Below, piece by piece: positions 41,674 through 50,837 of a stretch of DNA of 57,042 nucleotides. The notes under the pieces were generated by a model, which saw only the letters and a program-made list of their open reading frames with translations, had not been told where the DNA came from and made no database searches. The stretch lies in NCBI GenBank assembly GCA_021161675.1, contig JAGHAF010000057.1:1-57042 (forward strand), given 5' to 3'. A program made the position numbers and the translations under genes. Within the stretch, counting starts at the first letter, position 1. Each line of letters begins with the position of its first letter. Source of the stretch: Planctomycetota bacterium (GTDB lineage Bacteria > Planctomycetota > Brocadiia > SM23-32).

Positions 41674-44304
41674 ATGAGGCCGGAACGTTATGTGCCTGAG
41701 GAGGTCGAATCGCGCTGGGCCGCGTACTGGGACAAAACCGGCGCTTTCCACTGCCAGGACAGGAGCGAGAAGGAGAACTTCTACTGCCTCGTCATGTTCC
41801 CCTATCCGTCCGGCGCGCTGCACGTGGGCCATGGACGCAACTATATCCTGGGGGACGTGGTGGCCCGATACAAGCGGATGCAGGGCTATAACGTGCTGCA
41901 CCCGATGGGCTGGGACGCCTTCGGACTGCCGGCTGAGAACGCCGCCATCAAGCGCGATACGCGCCCGAGCGAATATGTGGCCGAAAATGTCCGCAGGATG
42001 AAGCGGCAGATACGTTCGCTCGGGGTCAGCTACGACTGGCGGCGTGAGATCAACACCAGCGCGCCGGAATACTACAAGTGGACGCAGTGGGTGTTCTTGC
42101 AGCTCTATAAGCGCGGCCTCGCCTATCGGGCGGACGCGCCGATCAATTGGTGCCCGAACTGCCAGACCGCCCTCGCCAACGAGGAGGTGGTGGGCGGCCT
42201 GTGCGAACGCTGCGACACGGAGGTTCGCCAGGAGGACCTGCCTCAGTGGTTCTTCAAGATAACCGATTACGCAGAGCGCCTCCTGGACGACCTGAAACTG
42301 CTCGGCGCCTGGCCGGAGCGCGTGCGCCGGATGCAGGCGAACTGGATCGGCCGAAGCGAGGGCGCACTGGTCAACTTCACCGTCTCCCATACGGGCGCCC
42401 CGATGCCCTGCTTCACCACACGCCCCGACACCCTCTGGGGTGTGACCTTCATGAGCCTGGCCCCGGAGCACCCGGCCGTGCCCGACCTGGTGGCCGGGAC
42501 GGAGTATGAAGATGACGTGATGGAGTTCATAGCCCGGGCCCACGAGGAGGGATTGGTGGCCCGCGCCTCCGAAGCGGTGGAGAAGGCCGGCGTCTTCACC
42601 GGCCGACATGTGATAAACCCTGTGAACGGGGAGCGGGCGCCCCTGTGGGTGGCGAACTACGCGCTGATGGAATACGGCACGGGCGCTGTGATGGCCGTGC
42701 CCGCCCATGACCAGCGTGACTTCGAATTCGCCAGAAAATACGACATTCCCATCCGGGTGGTCATCCAGCCGCCGGGCGAGGAACTTAACGCCGAGACGAT
42801 GCTCGAGGCATATGAAGGCGAAGGCGTGATGACCGGCAGCGGACCTTTCGACGGCACTCCCGTCCCGGAAGGCGTCGAGGAGGTCGTGGATTACCTGGAG
42901 AAGAACGGCATGGGAAAAAGGGAGGTCAACTACCGCATCCGCGACTGGCTGATCAGCCGGCAGCGCTACTGGGGCGCCCCGATACCGATCGTGCACTGCG
43001 AGCGCTGCGGGACTGTGCCAGTGCCGGAGCGGGAGCTGCCCGTGCGGCTGCCCGAGGACGTGGACTTCAAGCCGAAGGGCAAGAGCCCGCTTGCGTTCGT
43101 CGAGGACTTCGTCAACACCACCTGCCCGCAATGCGGCGGGCGGGCGCGGCGCGAGACCGACACCATTGCCCAGTGGCTCTGCTCGTGCTGGTATTTCCTG
43201 CGCTACGTCTCCCCCCACGAGTCCGACAGGCCTTTCGACCCCGAACTGGTCAAAGAGTGGCTGCCGGTTGACCTCTACATCGGCGGCGTGGAGCACGCCG
43301 TGCTGCACCTCCTTTATACGCGCTTCGTTGTGAAGGCGCTCCAGGATGCGGGACGCCTGGAGTTCAGCGAGCCATTCAGCGCGCTGTTCACCCAGGGAAT
43401 GATCGGCAAGCAGAGCTACGTCTGCACACGCTGCGGCAAGATCGTCACCGACGATCCGAACGTCCGTGAGCCCTGCAAATGCCACGTGGGCGCGACGTTG
43501 GAGCGGCGCCTGGCGGAGGGCGTTGAAGTCGTCAGCAGCGTGGACAAGATGAGCAAATCCAAGGGCAATGTTGTAGCCCTGGACGACGCCATCGGCAGTT
43601 ACGGCGCCGATACGCTCAGGCTCTACACCCTGGCGATAGGGCCGCCCGAAAGGGACGTCGAGTGGCAGGAGGGCGGCATCGTGGGCTATCGGCGGTTCTT
43701 GAATCGGCTCTGGGAGGCCGTGGTTTCCCGCCAGGACAGCCTGCAAAGCGCGCCCGAACTGGAAGTCATTCCCGACGAGCTGAGCGACGAGTGGCGATCC
43801 GTCCATCGCCTCCTCCACGCTACCACGAAAAAAGTGACTGAGGATATCGAGGGGAACTGGCATTTCAATACGGCCATCGCCTCGATTATCAAACTGCTCA
43901 ACGAGCTGCTGGCGCTTCCCGTCCATCCGGAATCCGAGCGGCATGAGGACAGGCATGCCTTTGCACTCTACCGCGCCGCGCTGCGGCAGATTGTGCTGCT
44001 CCTGGCGCCGCTGGCGCCGCATATCTGCGAGGAACTCTGGGTGCGGCTGGGCAACGAGCCGAGCGTGTTCGAGCAGCCGTGGCCCGGCTTCGACGAGGAG
44101 GCCGCCAGAGCCGACCTGGTCGAGCTGCCCGTGCAGGTCAACGGCAGGGTTCGCGGGCACGTGACGGTCGAACGCGATGCGGACGAGGAGAGCGTGCGCC
44201 AGGCCGCCCTCAACGCGCCTAACGTGCAGGAATGCCTCGAGGGCAAAGATGTCCGCAAGTTCATCGTCGTGCCGAACCGCATCGTTAACATTGTCGTCGG
44301 GTAG
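41674..44304 (+). CDS. leuS: Leucyl-tRNA synthetase
   Basis: 876 aa class Ia synthetase; charges tRNA-Leu. The HIGH-type signature is HVGH (50-53) followed by GRNYILGDVVARYKRMQG, and the KMSKS loop is at 625-629 (DKMSKSKGN). The CP1 editing region (about 220-420) includes FTTRPDTLWGVTFMSLAPEHP and AVPAHDQRDFEFA. Cysteine pairs (NWCPNCQTALA, GGLCERCD) mark the zinc-binding knuckle. The C-terminal anticodon-binding and LELPVQVNGRVRG-like tail are present, so it is complete. The gene galK follows after 23 bp. Confidence 0.98.
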   Translation: MRPERYVPEEVESRWAAYWDKTGAFHCQDRSEKENFYCLVMFPYPSGALHVGHGRNYILGDVVARYKRMQGYNVLHPMGWDAFGLPAENAAIKRDTRPSEYVAENVRRMKRQIRSLGVSYDWRREINTSAPEYYKWTQWVFLQLYKRGLAYRADAPINWCPNCQTALANEEVVGGLCERCDTEVRQEDLPQWFFKITDYAERLLDDLKLLGAWPERVRRMQANWIGRSEGALVNFTVSHTGAPMPCFTTRPDTLWGVTFMSLAPEHPAVPDLVAGTEYEDDVMEFIARAHEEGLVARASEAVEKAGVFTGRHVINPVNGERAPLWVANYALMEYGTGAVMAVPAHDQRDFEFARKYDIPIRVVIQPPGEELNAETMLEAYEGEGVMTGSGPFDGTPVPEGVEEVVDYLEKNGMGKREVNYRIRDWLISRQRYWGAPIPIVHCERCGTVPVPERELPVRLPEDVDFKPKGKSPLAFVEDFVNTTCPQCGGRARRETDTIAQWLCSCWYFLRYVSPHESDRPFDPELVKEWLPVDLYIGGVEHAVLHLLYTRFVVKALQDAGRLEFSEPFSALFTQGMIGKQSYVCTRCGKIVTDDPNVREPCKCHVGATLERRLAEGVEVVSSVDKMSKSKGNVVALDDAIGSYGADTLRLYTLAIGPPERDVEWQEGGIVGYRRFLNRLWEAVVSRQDSLQSAPELEVIPDELSDEWRSVHRLLHATTKKVTEDIEGNWHFNTAIASIIKLLNELLALPVHPESERHEDRHAFALYRAALRQIVLLLAPLAPHICEELWVRLGNEPSVFEQPWPGFDEEAARADLVELPVQVNGRVRGHVTVERDADEESVRQAALNAPNVQECLEGKDVRKFIVVPNRIVNIVVG

Positions 44305-44327
44305 CTAATCCGCGCCGGGAGTCGCAG

Positions 44328-45500
44328 TTGGACAGCGAGATTGCCAACGAGATGCTCGCCGGGTTCAAGCGCACCTTCGGCGCGGGGAAGGGCCTTTCCT
44401 TGGCCCGGGCGCCCGGGCGCGTCAATCTCATCGGGGAGCACACCGACTACAGCGGCGGCTTCGTGCTGCCCATGGCCGTGGACCGGGAGGTGCGGCTCCT
44501 CTTCCGACCGGTCCAGCGGGGGCCCGTGCGGCTGTGGGGGGAGAACGTAGGGCAGTGGGACGAGTTCGACCTGGACGATATAGCGCGCAGCGCCGAGCGC
44601 GGATGGGCCAACTACGCGCGCGGCGTCGCCCTTATGTTGCAGCGGGCGGGATACGCCCTCGGCCCCATCGAGGGGGTTATCTACGGGGATGTCCCACTCG
44701 GGGCGGGGCTGAGTTCTTCGGCGGCCCTCGAGGTGGCCGCGGCCAGGGCGTTCTGCGCCGCCGCCGGCGAGGGGCCCGCTCCACGAGAGCTTGCCCTGCT
44801 GTGCCAGAAGGCCGAGAACGAGTTCGTGGGCGTCAACTGCGGGATTATGGACCAGTTCGTCAGCGTGCACGCGCGCGCGGGACATGCGCTCCTGCTCGAC
44901 TGCCGCTCCCTGGAACATGAGCATCTCCCCCTGGATACCGGCGAGGTGCGTGTGGTCGTGTGCAATACGATGGTGGACCATGAACTGGCCGCCTCGGCCT
45001 ATAACGAACGTCGCGACTCCTGCGAGCGCGCGGCCCGGCTCCTGGGCCGACGCGCGGCGCGCGTCCGGCAGCTCCGCGACGTGACGCCTGAGATGCTCCG
45101 GCGCCACGGCGACGTCCTGGACGGGCCGACGCGCAAGCGCGCCAGGCACGTCGTCACGGAGAACGCGCGGACGCTCTCCGCCGCCGAAGCGCTCAAGCGC
45201 GCGGACTATGAAACTTTCGGCCGGCTCATGGACGAATCGCACGAGAGCCTGCGCGACGACTACGAGGTCAGTTGCGAGGAACTGGACGTCATGGTGCAGG
45301 TGGCCCGCTCGCTGGATGGCGTTCTGGGCGCCCGGATGGTCGGCGCGGGATTCGGGGGCTGCACGGTCAACCTGGTGCGCCGGGCGCGGCTCGGAGAGTT
45401 CATCAATGGGATGGAACTGGGCTACCGCGCCCGGACCGGCATAAGCCCGGACATCTACGAATGCGTGCCCGCTGGCGGGGCGCGTGTGGAAGCTGTCTGA
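44328..45500 (+). CDS. galK: Galactokinase
   Basis: 390 aa GHMP kinase; phosphorylates galactose at C1 with ATP, first step of the Leloir route. The galactokinase signature GRVNLIGEHTDYSGGFVLP lies near residues 28-46, the ATP loop GLSSSAALEVA near 126-136, and ARMVGAGFGGC near 345-355. TTG 44328 is preceded by GGGAG (spacing 7). Close relatives act on N-acetylgalactosamine or mannose, but the signature is a strong match to GalK. No galT or galE is adjacent. It is 23 bp downstream of leuS and likely cotranscribed. Confidence 0.93.
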   Translation: MDSEIANEMLAGFKRTFGAGKGLSLARAPGRVNLIGEHTDYSGGFVLPMAVDREVRLLFRPVQRGPVRLWGENVGQWDEFDLDDIARSAERGWANYARGVALMLQRAGYALGPIEGVIYGDVPLGAGLSSSAALEVAAARAFCAAAGEGPAPRELALLCQKAENEFVGVNCGIMDQFVSVHARAGHALLLDCRSLEHEHLPLDTGEVRVVVCNTMVDHELAASAYNERRDSCERAARLLGRRAARVRQLRDVTPEMLRRHGDVLDGPTRKRARHVVTENARTLSAAEALKRADYETFGRLMDESHESLRDDYEVSCEELDVMVQVARSLDGVLGARMVGAGFGGCTVNLVRRARLGEFINGMELGYRARTGISPDIYECVPAGGARVEAV

Positions 45501-45507
45501 GTCGGCT

Positions 45508-46671
45508 CTACTTTCGACCACCTCGGGCGACCTCCTTCAGCGCCTCGATGATCTCCCCGTATTGGCGCCCTAAGGTGTGGCCCAGGGCAAGCTCGCGCGC
45601 TGCTCTTGACGCTTCCGAAAGACGCCGCGGTTCGGTGAAATACTCGATGCGCTTTGCAAGTTCCGTCGCGTCCGCCGGGTCCTGTATGTAGAAGCCTTCC
45701 CTGCCCGGCGTGATCAGTTCATGGGCCCCGTTGGTGACCGAGGTGATGACGGGCAGCCCGCAGGCAAGCGCCTCCAGCGTGACGTTGGCGCAGGGGTCGA
45801 AGAAGCTGGGCAGCGCCAGCAGGTCAGAAGCTCCGTAGTAGGGCTCCGGCGCGGCGAGCCCGACGAATCGCACCACATCCGCGGCCCCATGCCGGGCGGC
45901 GAATGCGCGCGCGCGGCGTAGCCTGCCCTTGCCGACGACGATGCCGTAGACGGGCGCCGCGCCCGCCTTGCGCGAGAGCGAGCCCAGCGCCTCCAGGAGC
46001 GTGTAGAGGCCCTTTCGCCGCCAGCCTGTCCCCACAAAGGCCGCGACGAGCGCTTCGTCCGGGATGTCCAGTTCGGCGCGCACCTTTGCCCGATGCCGCC
46101 CCGCCAGGCCGGGGTGGAAGCGCTGCGGGTCGGCCCCGTTATAGACGACTCGAATGCGCCCGCTCAGGCGCCGATAATGTCTCTCCAGGTCGCGGCGCAC
46201 CATGTCGGAGTTGGCGATCACGAGCCTTGGGCCGGGCTCACGGTAGAGCTTGTCGTCAATGTGGATGCGCAGTCTCTCGCGGATGCTCAGGGCGTAGCCC
46301 GCTCTGCGGAGCGTGCGCTCGACGGGCGAGCGAAACGCTTTGATGCGCTGCTTGACGTATTCGCGCTGGACGCCGCCGCCGGGGCGCACGACGTCCGCCC
46401 CCCAGCATTTCTGGTCGCTGAAGGTCACGTCGGCGTGCTCGGCCTGTAGGGCTTTTCTGGAAGCGCGCGCCAGGACAAGGTCTTGGAAAGCCTTCGGCGC
46501 GGGGGGCAGGGCGAGCGGGACGGTCTCAATGTCGTCCATCTCACCCCGCAGCTCCGCCGCCAGGACCTTGAGCCGGTGGCCGTCTTCGAGGAGGCAGCGG
46601 GCCAGGTTCCTCAGGAACTTTTCCGCGCCGCCCGTGTGGCCGAAACGCTTGCAGCAGATCGTGACCTTCAT
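45508..46671 (-). CDS. WaaG-like GT4 glycosyltransferase (LPS core type)
   Basis: 387 aa GT-B enzyme. The start MKVTICCKRFGHTGGAEKFL contains the GGxE donor-fold turn, the middle AAFVGTGWRRKGLYTLLEAL matches the WaaG/RfaG 'GSGFxRKG' region, and the C-terminal E-x7-E motif lies in PSFFDPCANVTLEALACGLP. WaaG adds glucose to the LPS inner core; this fits the diderm character of the window. It converges on galK with 7 bp between stops. No other core-biosynthesis gene is adjacent, so the exact acceptor is inferred only. Confidence 0.85.
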   Translation of the reverse strand: MKVTICCKRFGHTGGAEKFLRNLARCLLEDGHRLKVLAAELRGEMDDIETVPLALPPAPKAFQDLVLARASRKALQAEHADVTFSDQKCWGADVVRPGGGVQREYVKQRIKAFRSPVERTLRRAGYALSIRERLRIHIDDKLYREPGPRLVIANSDMVRRDLERHYRRLSGRIRVVYNGADPQRFHPGLAGRHRAKVRAELDIPDEALVAAFVGTGWRRKGLYTLLEALGSLSRKAGAAPVYGIVVGKGRLRRARAFAARHGAADVVRFVGLAAPEPYYGASDLLALPSFFDPCANVTLEALACGLPVITSVTNGAHELITPGREGFYIQDPADATELAKRIEYFTEPRRLSEASRAARELALGHTLGRQYGEIIEALKEVARGGRK

Positions 46672-46735
46672 GGATTACCCGTTTGCTGGCTGGAACCCGC
46701 CTGAGCTGCGGATACTATCGGTGAAACGGCCGCCG

Positions 46736-46751
46736 GTTTGCAATTGCAAAC
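46736..46751. promoter_or_regulatory. Perfect 16 bp palindrome over a -35 box
   Basis: GTTTGCAATTGCAAAC, fully self-complementary, in the 161 bp gap between the divergent WaaG-like gene and the cupin lipoprotein. It overlaps the TTGCAA -35 (46744-46749) of the promoter below. A dimeric repressor or global regulator is the natural reader, but none can be named. Confidence 0.6.
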
Positions 46752-46772
46752 TTACCGGCAGGGCTATATAGT
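46744..46772 (+). promoter_or_regulatory. Sigma-70-like promoter for the cupin lipoprotein
   Basis: TTGCAA (46744-46749), 17 bp spacer, TATAGT (46767-46772); predicted start near 46779, leader about 54 nt with GAGG before ATG 46833. The -35 sits inside the palindrome at 46736-46751. Confidence 0.5.
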
Positions 46773-46832
46773 CATGTGCTGACAATGCCGGTTTTTCTTT
46801 CCTCCTTCTGCCTTTTTCCAGAGGTATCCGCG

Positions 46833-47291
46833 ATGAATCTGAATCGAACCGTTTCTCTCGCCGTTCTGCTGGCCGCCTCGTTACTCATAACGGGTTGCCT
46901 GACGCCGAGGCAGGAGGCCCAGGTCTTCCGGCAGCCCACGAACCGAGTCTTCACCTCCGACGCGCTTTCTCCTCTCCCCGCCGATCTGAATTCCGCTTTC
47001 GCGGAGTTTGACTGCGGAGGCTCGCAGAACATCTGTATCCTCCAGCTGGCCAAGGACGCCGAGCTGAGCAAGCGCTTCCACAAGCGGCACGACCTTACGC
47101 TCCTCGCCGTCTCCGGCAATGCGATCGTCAAGGTGGAAGAGGCCCGCTATTTCATCAAGCCGGGCATGGCCGTCATGCTGCCCCGCTACACGGCTTACGC
47201 CATCATGCCTAACGAGACCGACACGGAATTCGATGCCCTCATGATCTTCTCCCCGCCCTATGAGGGCAAGGACGTCGTTCTGGAAAAATGA
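46833..47291 (+). CDS. Cupin-fold lipoprotein
   Basis: 152 aa. Signal peptide with lipobox ITGC (Cys22). The body (about 45-150) is a single small cupin: FHKRHDLTLLAVSGNAIVKVEEARYFIKPGMAVMLPRYTAYAIMP, with His pairs that may bind a metal. Function unknown; a periplasmic sensor or small-molecule binding role is a guess. ATG 46833 is chosen over 46776 because GAGG lies 8 nt upstream and the lipobox follows at the right distance. Converges with the GH116 gene (9 bp between stops). Confidence 0.72.
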   Translation: MNLNRTVSLAVLLAASLLITGCLTPRQEAQVFRQPTNRVFTSDALSPLPADLNSAFAEFDCGGSQNICILQLAKDAELSKRFHKRHDLTLLAVSGNAIVKVEEARYFIKPGMAVMLPRYTAYAIMPNETDTEFDALMIFSPPYEGKDVVLEK

Positions 47292-47300
47292 GGGCCTGAT

Positions 47301-49865
47301 TCACGCCAGGCGCAGGCGCAGCTTCCGGCCGGCCGGCATGGTCAGCGCTTTGTCGAAGCTCACCTCGATCCAGTTTTTGTCCTTCCGTGCCGCGCAGTCC
47401 ACGGGCGCGCCGCTGAGTTCCGCAAGCGCCGTTCTAACTTCCGCGTCGAGTCCGAGCCGCAGCGCTTTCAGCTCCAGCTCTCCGTGAAGCGCCTCCAGTG
47501 TCACCTCCGCTGATTTACCCTCGACTGTCTGCTCGTAGACGCCCCAGGCGGCCGCGTTGGACCAGAACGTCCGGAAGGCGCGCGCATGGACCTTCGGGCC
47601 GAACTGAAGCAGCCCGCGTGAGGCGTCGCAGAAATAGCCGCTCAGCGCCAGCATCAGCCCCCAGCTCGACATCGCGCGGGCGTAGTGAGCGCCGCACTCA
47701 GGTTCGTTCCAGGGGTTTCGCTTCCGCCCGTCGTGCCGGTCGCGCGCGCCCTTGACGATGGCCAGCCCTTCCTCAACGAAGCCTTCCGTAATCAGGTGGC
47801 CGGCGACCTGGTACTCGATCCCCGTCCAGACTTCGTCGCAGTAGCGAACCGGCGTCTCGGGCCTTCCGCCCAGCGGCCACGTGCACAGCAGCAGCCCGGC
47901 CTCGTCGTCCACCGCGTACAGCCGCTCGAGGCTGACATGGTCCGCCAGGCTCGCGCGCCAGTTGTAACGGAACACGCTCCTGAGCGCGCTCTTCACGTTC
48001 TGAGGGTTGAACAGGTATCCCAGCCCGCAGATCGAAGCGATCCATTGCCCCAGCATCTGGTCGGCCAGGCAGCCCTTGCCGAACTGGTTCTCCGTGCTCT
48101 GGGCCGGATCATACTGCTGCTCGTAGTACTGGCCGTTGAACAGCATCTCGTCCATGCGGCTGGAGCCCTTCTCGAACAGATCCCGGTACTCGTGCGCTTG
48201 TTCTTCCTCCCCCAGGTACAGGGCCATCTCTTCGGCGGCGCGCAGCGCCCCCAGGTAGAAGGCGCCGATCAGCGGATTCGGCCCGTAGAACTCGATGTCA
48301 TACGTATTATGCTGCCTGCCCTCCGGGACGCCGTCCCGATCGGCGTCCCACTCCTGCCAGGCGTAGGAGAGGGACTTCTTCACCCTGGGCCAGAGCCGGC
48401 GGAGCCACTCGTCGTCGCCCGAGAGCAGCCAGTCTCGGTAGGTCTTCATGATGCCGCCGAGCTGGCCGTCGGCCGCCGCGTGGAACTCCCAGTCCGAGCT
48501 GCCCAACGGAACTCCGATGCGGAAGCACATGCGCCCGTCCTCTTCCCGGAGGTTGTATTTGTAGTCCGCCGTGCGCATGGAGCGTTCCAGCGTGGGGAAT
48601 AGGAAGGGCAGGGCCTGCTGGTAGTTCCACACGTGCGTGCAGGAGCCGTGGCAGCAGCCCACCGTCGCCGAACACCCCTCGAAGCCGTAGAACGTCCCGT
48701 CCTCCAGCAGCAGGCACGTGGGGCTCTTGATGGTGCTGGTCTGGGAGCTGGCGGCATCCAGCACGGGCGCAGGCAGCGTCGAGTTGAAAAGCGCATCGTG
48801 ATACTTCATGCTCTCCGCCCGGAGGTCGGGCAGGTTCTCGGCCACGTGGGCGGCCACCTCCAGGGCGTCCTCGAAGCGCTGCGCATACCAGGTCCGCCAC
48901 GAGACTTGGGCGCTCGGCTCCGGCTGCTGCCACCCCTTTAGAAACCTGAAGTTGGGGAAATGCCACGCGAAGATGAAGGGCGCCTCCGCCGTCTCGCCCG
49001 GCTGGAGACGGACCCTCGCCCCCAGCGCACAGACAGCGCTCCGGCCCTGCTCGGTGGGTTCGGAAAGTTCGACCTCGTCCAGCCGTCCGGTCTCTGCGAG
49101 CCTGCCCCAGAACCGGCGGTACGGGCCGATTCTGCCCGTCCAGGTCACGTCCTCGCGCGGTGTGCCCACCACGAGCGTTCCACTGCGGTGGCTGTCCTCC
49201 GGATACCGGGCGGAGTCCATGAGCATGGCGCTGAGGCCGTTTCCTGAGCGGAAGCGGTTGCGATTCCCGCCCAGGTCCTCCGGCTTCATCTCTCCCGCTC
49301 CGAGGTATCCGAGCAGGTTCTGCACGGACCAGAGGACAGTAGCCTCCACCGGCCGGTCGGACGTGTTCTCCATGCGATAGGTCAGGATCGCGGCCGGCAG
49401 GCTCGATGCTGTCACGTCCAGCGGGATGAACGGGTTGAACGCCTCCAGGCTGACTTTGAGCGGCAGGCCTGCGTCCTCGAACTCCAGCCACGCGAAGGGA
49501 TACTCCCCCCGGAAGGTGTTGGACGCCACGTGCGGCAGGCCGGCGCCATACTGCGCCAGGAAACCGTGAGTGCCGCTGTAGGGCGGCGGGGGCATTGACT
49601 CCAGCAGTTTCATCACGGGCTCGCGCCCCTCAGTTTCGACGCGCAGGATCGGCAGCGTCCAGGGCGGGCGGAATCCCAGGTTCGGGCGGTTGAATATCTC
49701 CCAGTCCCTGAGCTGTCCCCGCCCGCCCAGCGAGACGCAGCCCGTCCCGATGCCGCCCAGTGGGAAGGCGATCTCGGCCAGCGCGTCCCTGCTGAAAGTC
49801 CGCTGCGGCCCGTAATCGAACAGTTCATCCTTGCTGTATGGGACGCCTTCTCGCTCTTGAGCCAC
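47301..49865 (-). CDS. GH116-family glucosidase (glucosylceramidase-like)
   Basis: 854 aa. The N-terminal beta-domain opens with AFPLGGIGTGCVSLGGRGQLRDWEIFNRP, a GH116 hallmark, and the alpha/alpha-barrel contains CTHVWNYQQALPFLFPTLERSMRTADY. Catalytic candidates: nucleophile Glu525 in TYDIEFYGPN, and acid/base Asp677 in YCDEVWTGIEYQ. GH116 enzymes cleave beta-glucosides, beta-xylosides or N-acetylglucosaminides; no signal peptide here, so it would act inside the cell on imported oligosaccharides. GTG 49865 is supported by GGGAG 7 nt before it. Overall length is normal for the family. Confidence 0.92.
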   Translation of the reverse strand: MAQEREGVPYSKDELFDYGPQRTFSRDALAEIAFPLGGIGTGCVSLGGRGQLRDWEIFNRPNLGFRPPWTLPILRVETEGREPVMKLLESMPPPPYSGTHGFLAQYGAGLPHVASNTFRGEYPFAWLEFEDAGLPLKVSLEAFNPFIPLDVTASSLPAAILTYRMENTSDRPVEATVLWSVQNLLGYLGAGEMKPEDLGGNRNRFRSGNGLSAMLMDSARYPEDSHRSGTLVVGTPREDVTWTGRIGPYRRFWGRLAETGRLDEVELSEPTEQGRSAVCALGARVRLQPGETAEAPFIFAWHFPNFRFLKGWQQPEPSAQVSWRTWYAQRFEDALEVAAHVAENLPDLRAESMKYHDALFNSTLPAPVLDAASSQTSTIKSPTCLLLEDGTFYGFEGCSATVGCCHGSCTHVWNYQQALPFLFPTLERSMRTADYKYNLREEDGRMCFRIGVPLGSSDWEFHAAADGQLGGIMKTYRDWLLSGDDEWLRRLWPRVKKSLSYAWQEWDADRDGVPEGRQHNTYDIEFYGPNPLIGAFYLGALRAAEEMALYLGEEEQAHEYRDLFEKGSSRMDEMLFNGQYYEQQYDPAQSTENQFGKGCLADQMLGQWIASICGLGYLFNPQNVKSALRSVFRYNWRASLADHVSLERLYAVDDEAGLLLCTWPLGGRPETPVRYCDEVWTGIEYQVAGHLITEGFVEEGLAIVKGARDRHDGRKRNPWNEPECGAHYARAMSSWGLMLALSGYFCDASRGLLQFGPKVHARAFRTFWSNAAAWGVYEQTVEGKSAEVTLEALHGELELKALRLGLDAEVRTALAELSGAPVDCAARKDKNWIEVSFDKALTMPAGRKLRLRLA

Positions 49866-50050
49866 GGTTCACTCCCGGTCAAAGGTGACAGGAATCAGCG
49901 ACAGTGCGCGTAACTGCGCGCCTCGCGCCTGGATGTGACAAAATGGGTTCGTTTTGCAGTCGCCCCGGTCCGACAGCCTTTTCCGGCGCTCCTTCAGGCA
50001 TCTTTCACCACGGCTTGTCCTACGTAGCCCTCTATCGGTGGGCGAAGTAG

Positions 50051-50136
50051 GAAGACGCGGAGGACGGCAAAGACATGGTGAGAAAAACGCTCCCGCCCAT
50101 GTTCTCTCTGCGTCCTTCGCCCTCTTTGCGTTCTAT
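50051..50136. repeat. Inverted pair of repeat-like phrases
   Basis: A purine-rich phrase (GAAGACGCGGAGGACGGC, from 50051) and a pyrimidine-rich one (TCTCTGCGTCCTTCGCCC, from about 50104) are approximately inverted copies of each other, similar to the phrase at 38810-38844. Imperfect; judged by eye. Confidence 0.4.
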
Positions 50137-50153
50137 GTCCCGCCGAGCGGGAC
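50137..50153. repeat. Perfect 7 bp hairpin
   Basis: GTCCCGC-CGA-GCGGGAC. No T-run on either side. It resembles the CCCGC/GCGGG hairpin at 31880-31895 in stem sequence. Confidence 0.45.
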
Positions 50154-50494
50154 GGTGAATACTTACGTTTTGTTTTGTCAGGAGTCCCCAAGCAGGCGAT
50201 CATGGCCATTAGAAGCTCTATAGCCCGTTCTTTGAAGTTGGCGCTTTACGATTCCCACTGGCGTAACTATACACGGGTTGCGCTCAAAAGGCAAGTGCGG
50301 CCACAGCGCGCTGTGGCCCTGCCTTTTGTCTTCTTGCCGTTGGCTTTGCTCTTGCCGTTCAAATTCATCCTTCTGCCTTCATACTTCGCCGGCCACGGCG
50401 TCTTCGTACTTCGACGCCTGCGCCGCGGGCCCATTGTACTCGTTTTGCAGATTTGATGTGTCCGTACAGTCCCCTAAAGTCCGACAAAAAACCA

Positions 50495-50540
50495 GGAATC
50501 CACAGATTTGCGCTGATTTACGCAGAAACAGAGGGATTAA
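50495..50540. repeat. Short interspersed repeat-like phrase
   Basis: AATCCACAGATTTGCGCTGA followed by TTTACGCAGAAACAGAGG. Text of this 'CACAGATT...GATTACGCAGA' type is common as degenerate intergenic repeats in many environmental genomes (general knowledge, not checked). Confidence 0.4.
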
Positions 50541-50837
50541 GACTGGTAGCGTGGGCGTGAAATTCGCAGTTGCCGTTGCCTGATAGTCTGATGAGCTGAA
50601 CGCCTGAGAGCCTGCCGTTCTGGCGCCAGACGCCGGCCACTGGCTGGTCACGTGCGCCGTCCTGGCGGACAGGAAGGTATCATCAGGCGACCATGGGTTG
50701 GCGCAGGCTGTCACTACTGGCGCGTCTGACCGATCCCCCCCTTGACGTATGGGGCCGGCATATTGGTGTCCCCCCCTTCCTGCAATTGTGCATTTAGAAT
50801 GCGAAATTGCAAGCGCTACACGGCCGGCTCTTGCGCC

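Larger units (their letters stand above)
49866..50837. other. 972 bp gene-free region with repeat-like text
   Basis: No convincing gene. Short open frames on both strands (for example 50175-50456 plus, 50379-50714 minus) lack ribosome sites and any recognisable protein character. It contains purine/pyrimidine repeat-like phrases near 50051-50136 and 50495-50540 and a hairpin GTCCCGC-CGA-GCGGGAC (50137-50153), followed by less GC-rich text. It lies upstream of the GH116 gene, whose promoter was not identified. Confidence 0.6.

Noticed and set aside
41647..44160. 837-codon open frame on the minus strand across leuS
   Set aside because: It is the antisense shadow of leuS, which has all family motifs and a good promoter; high GC keeps such frames open.
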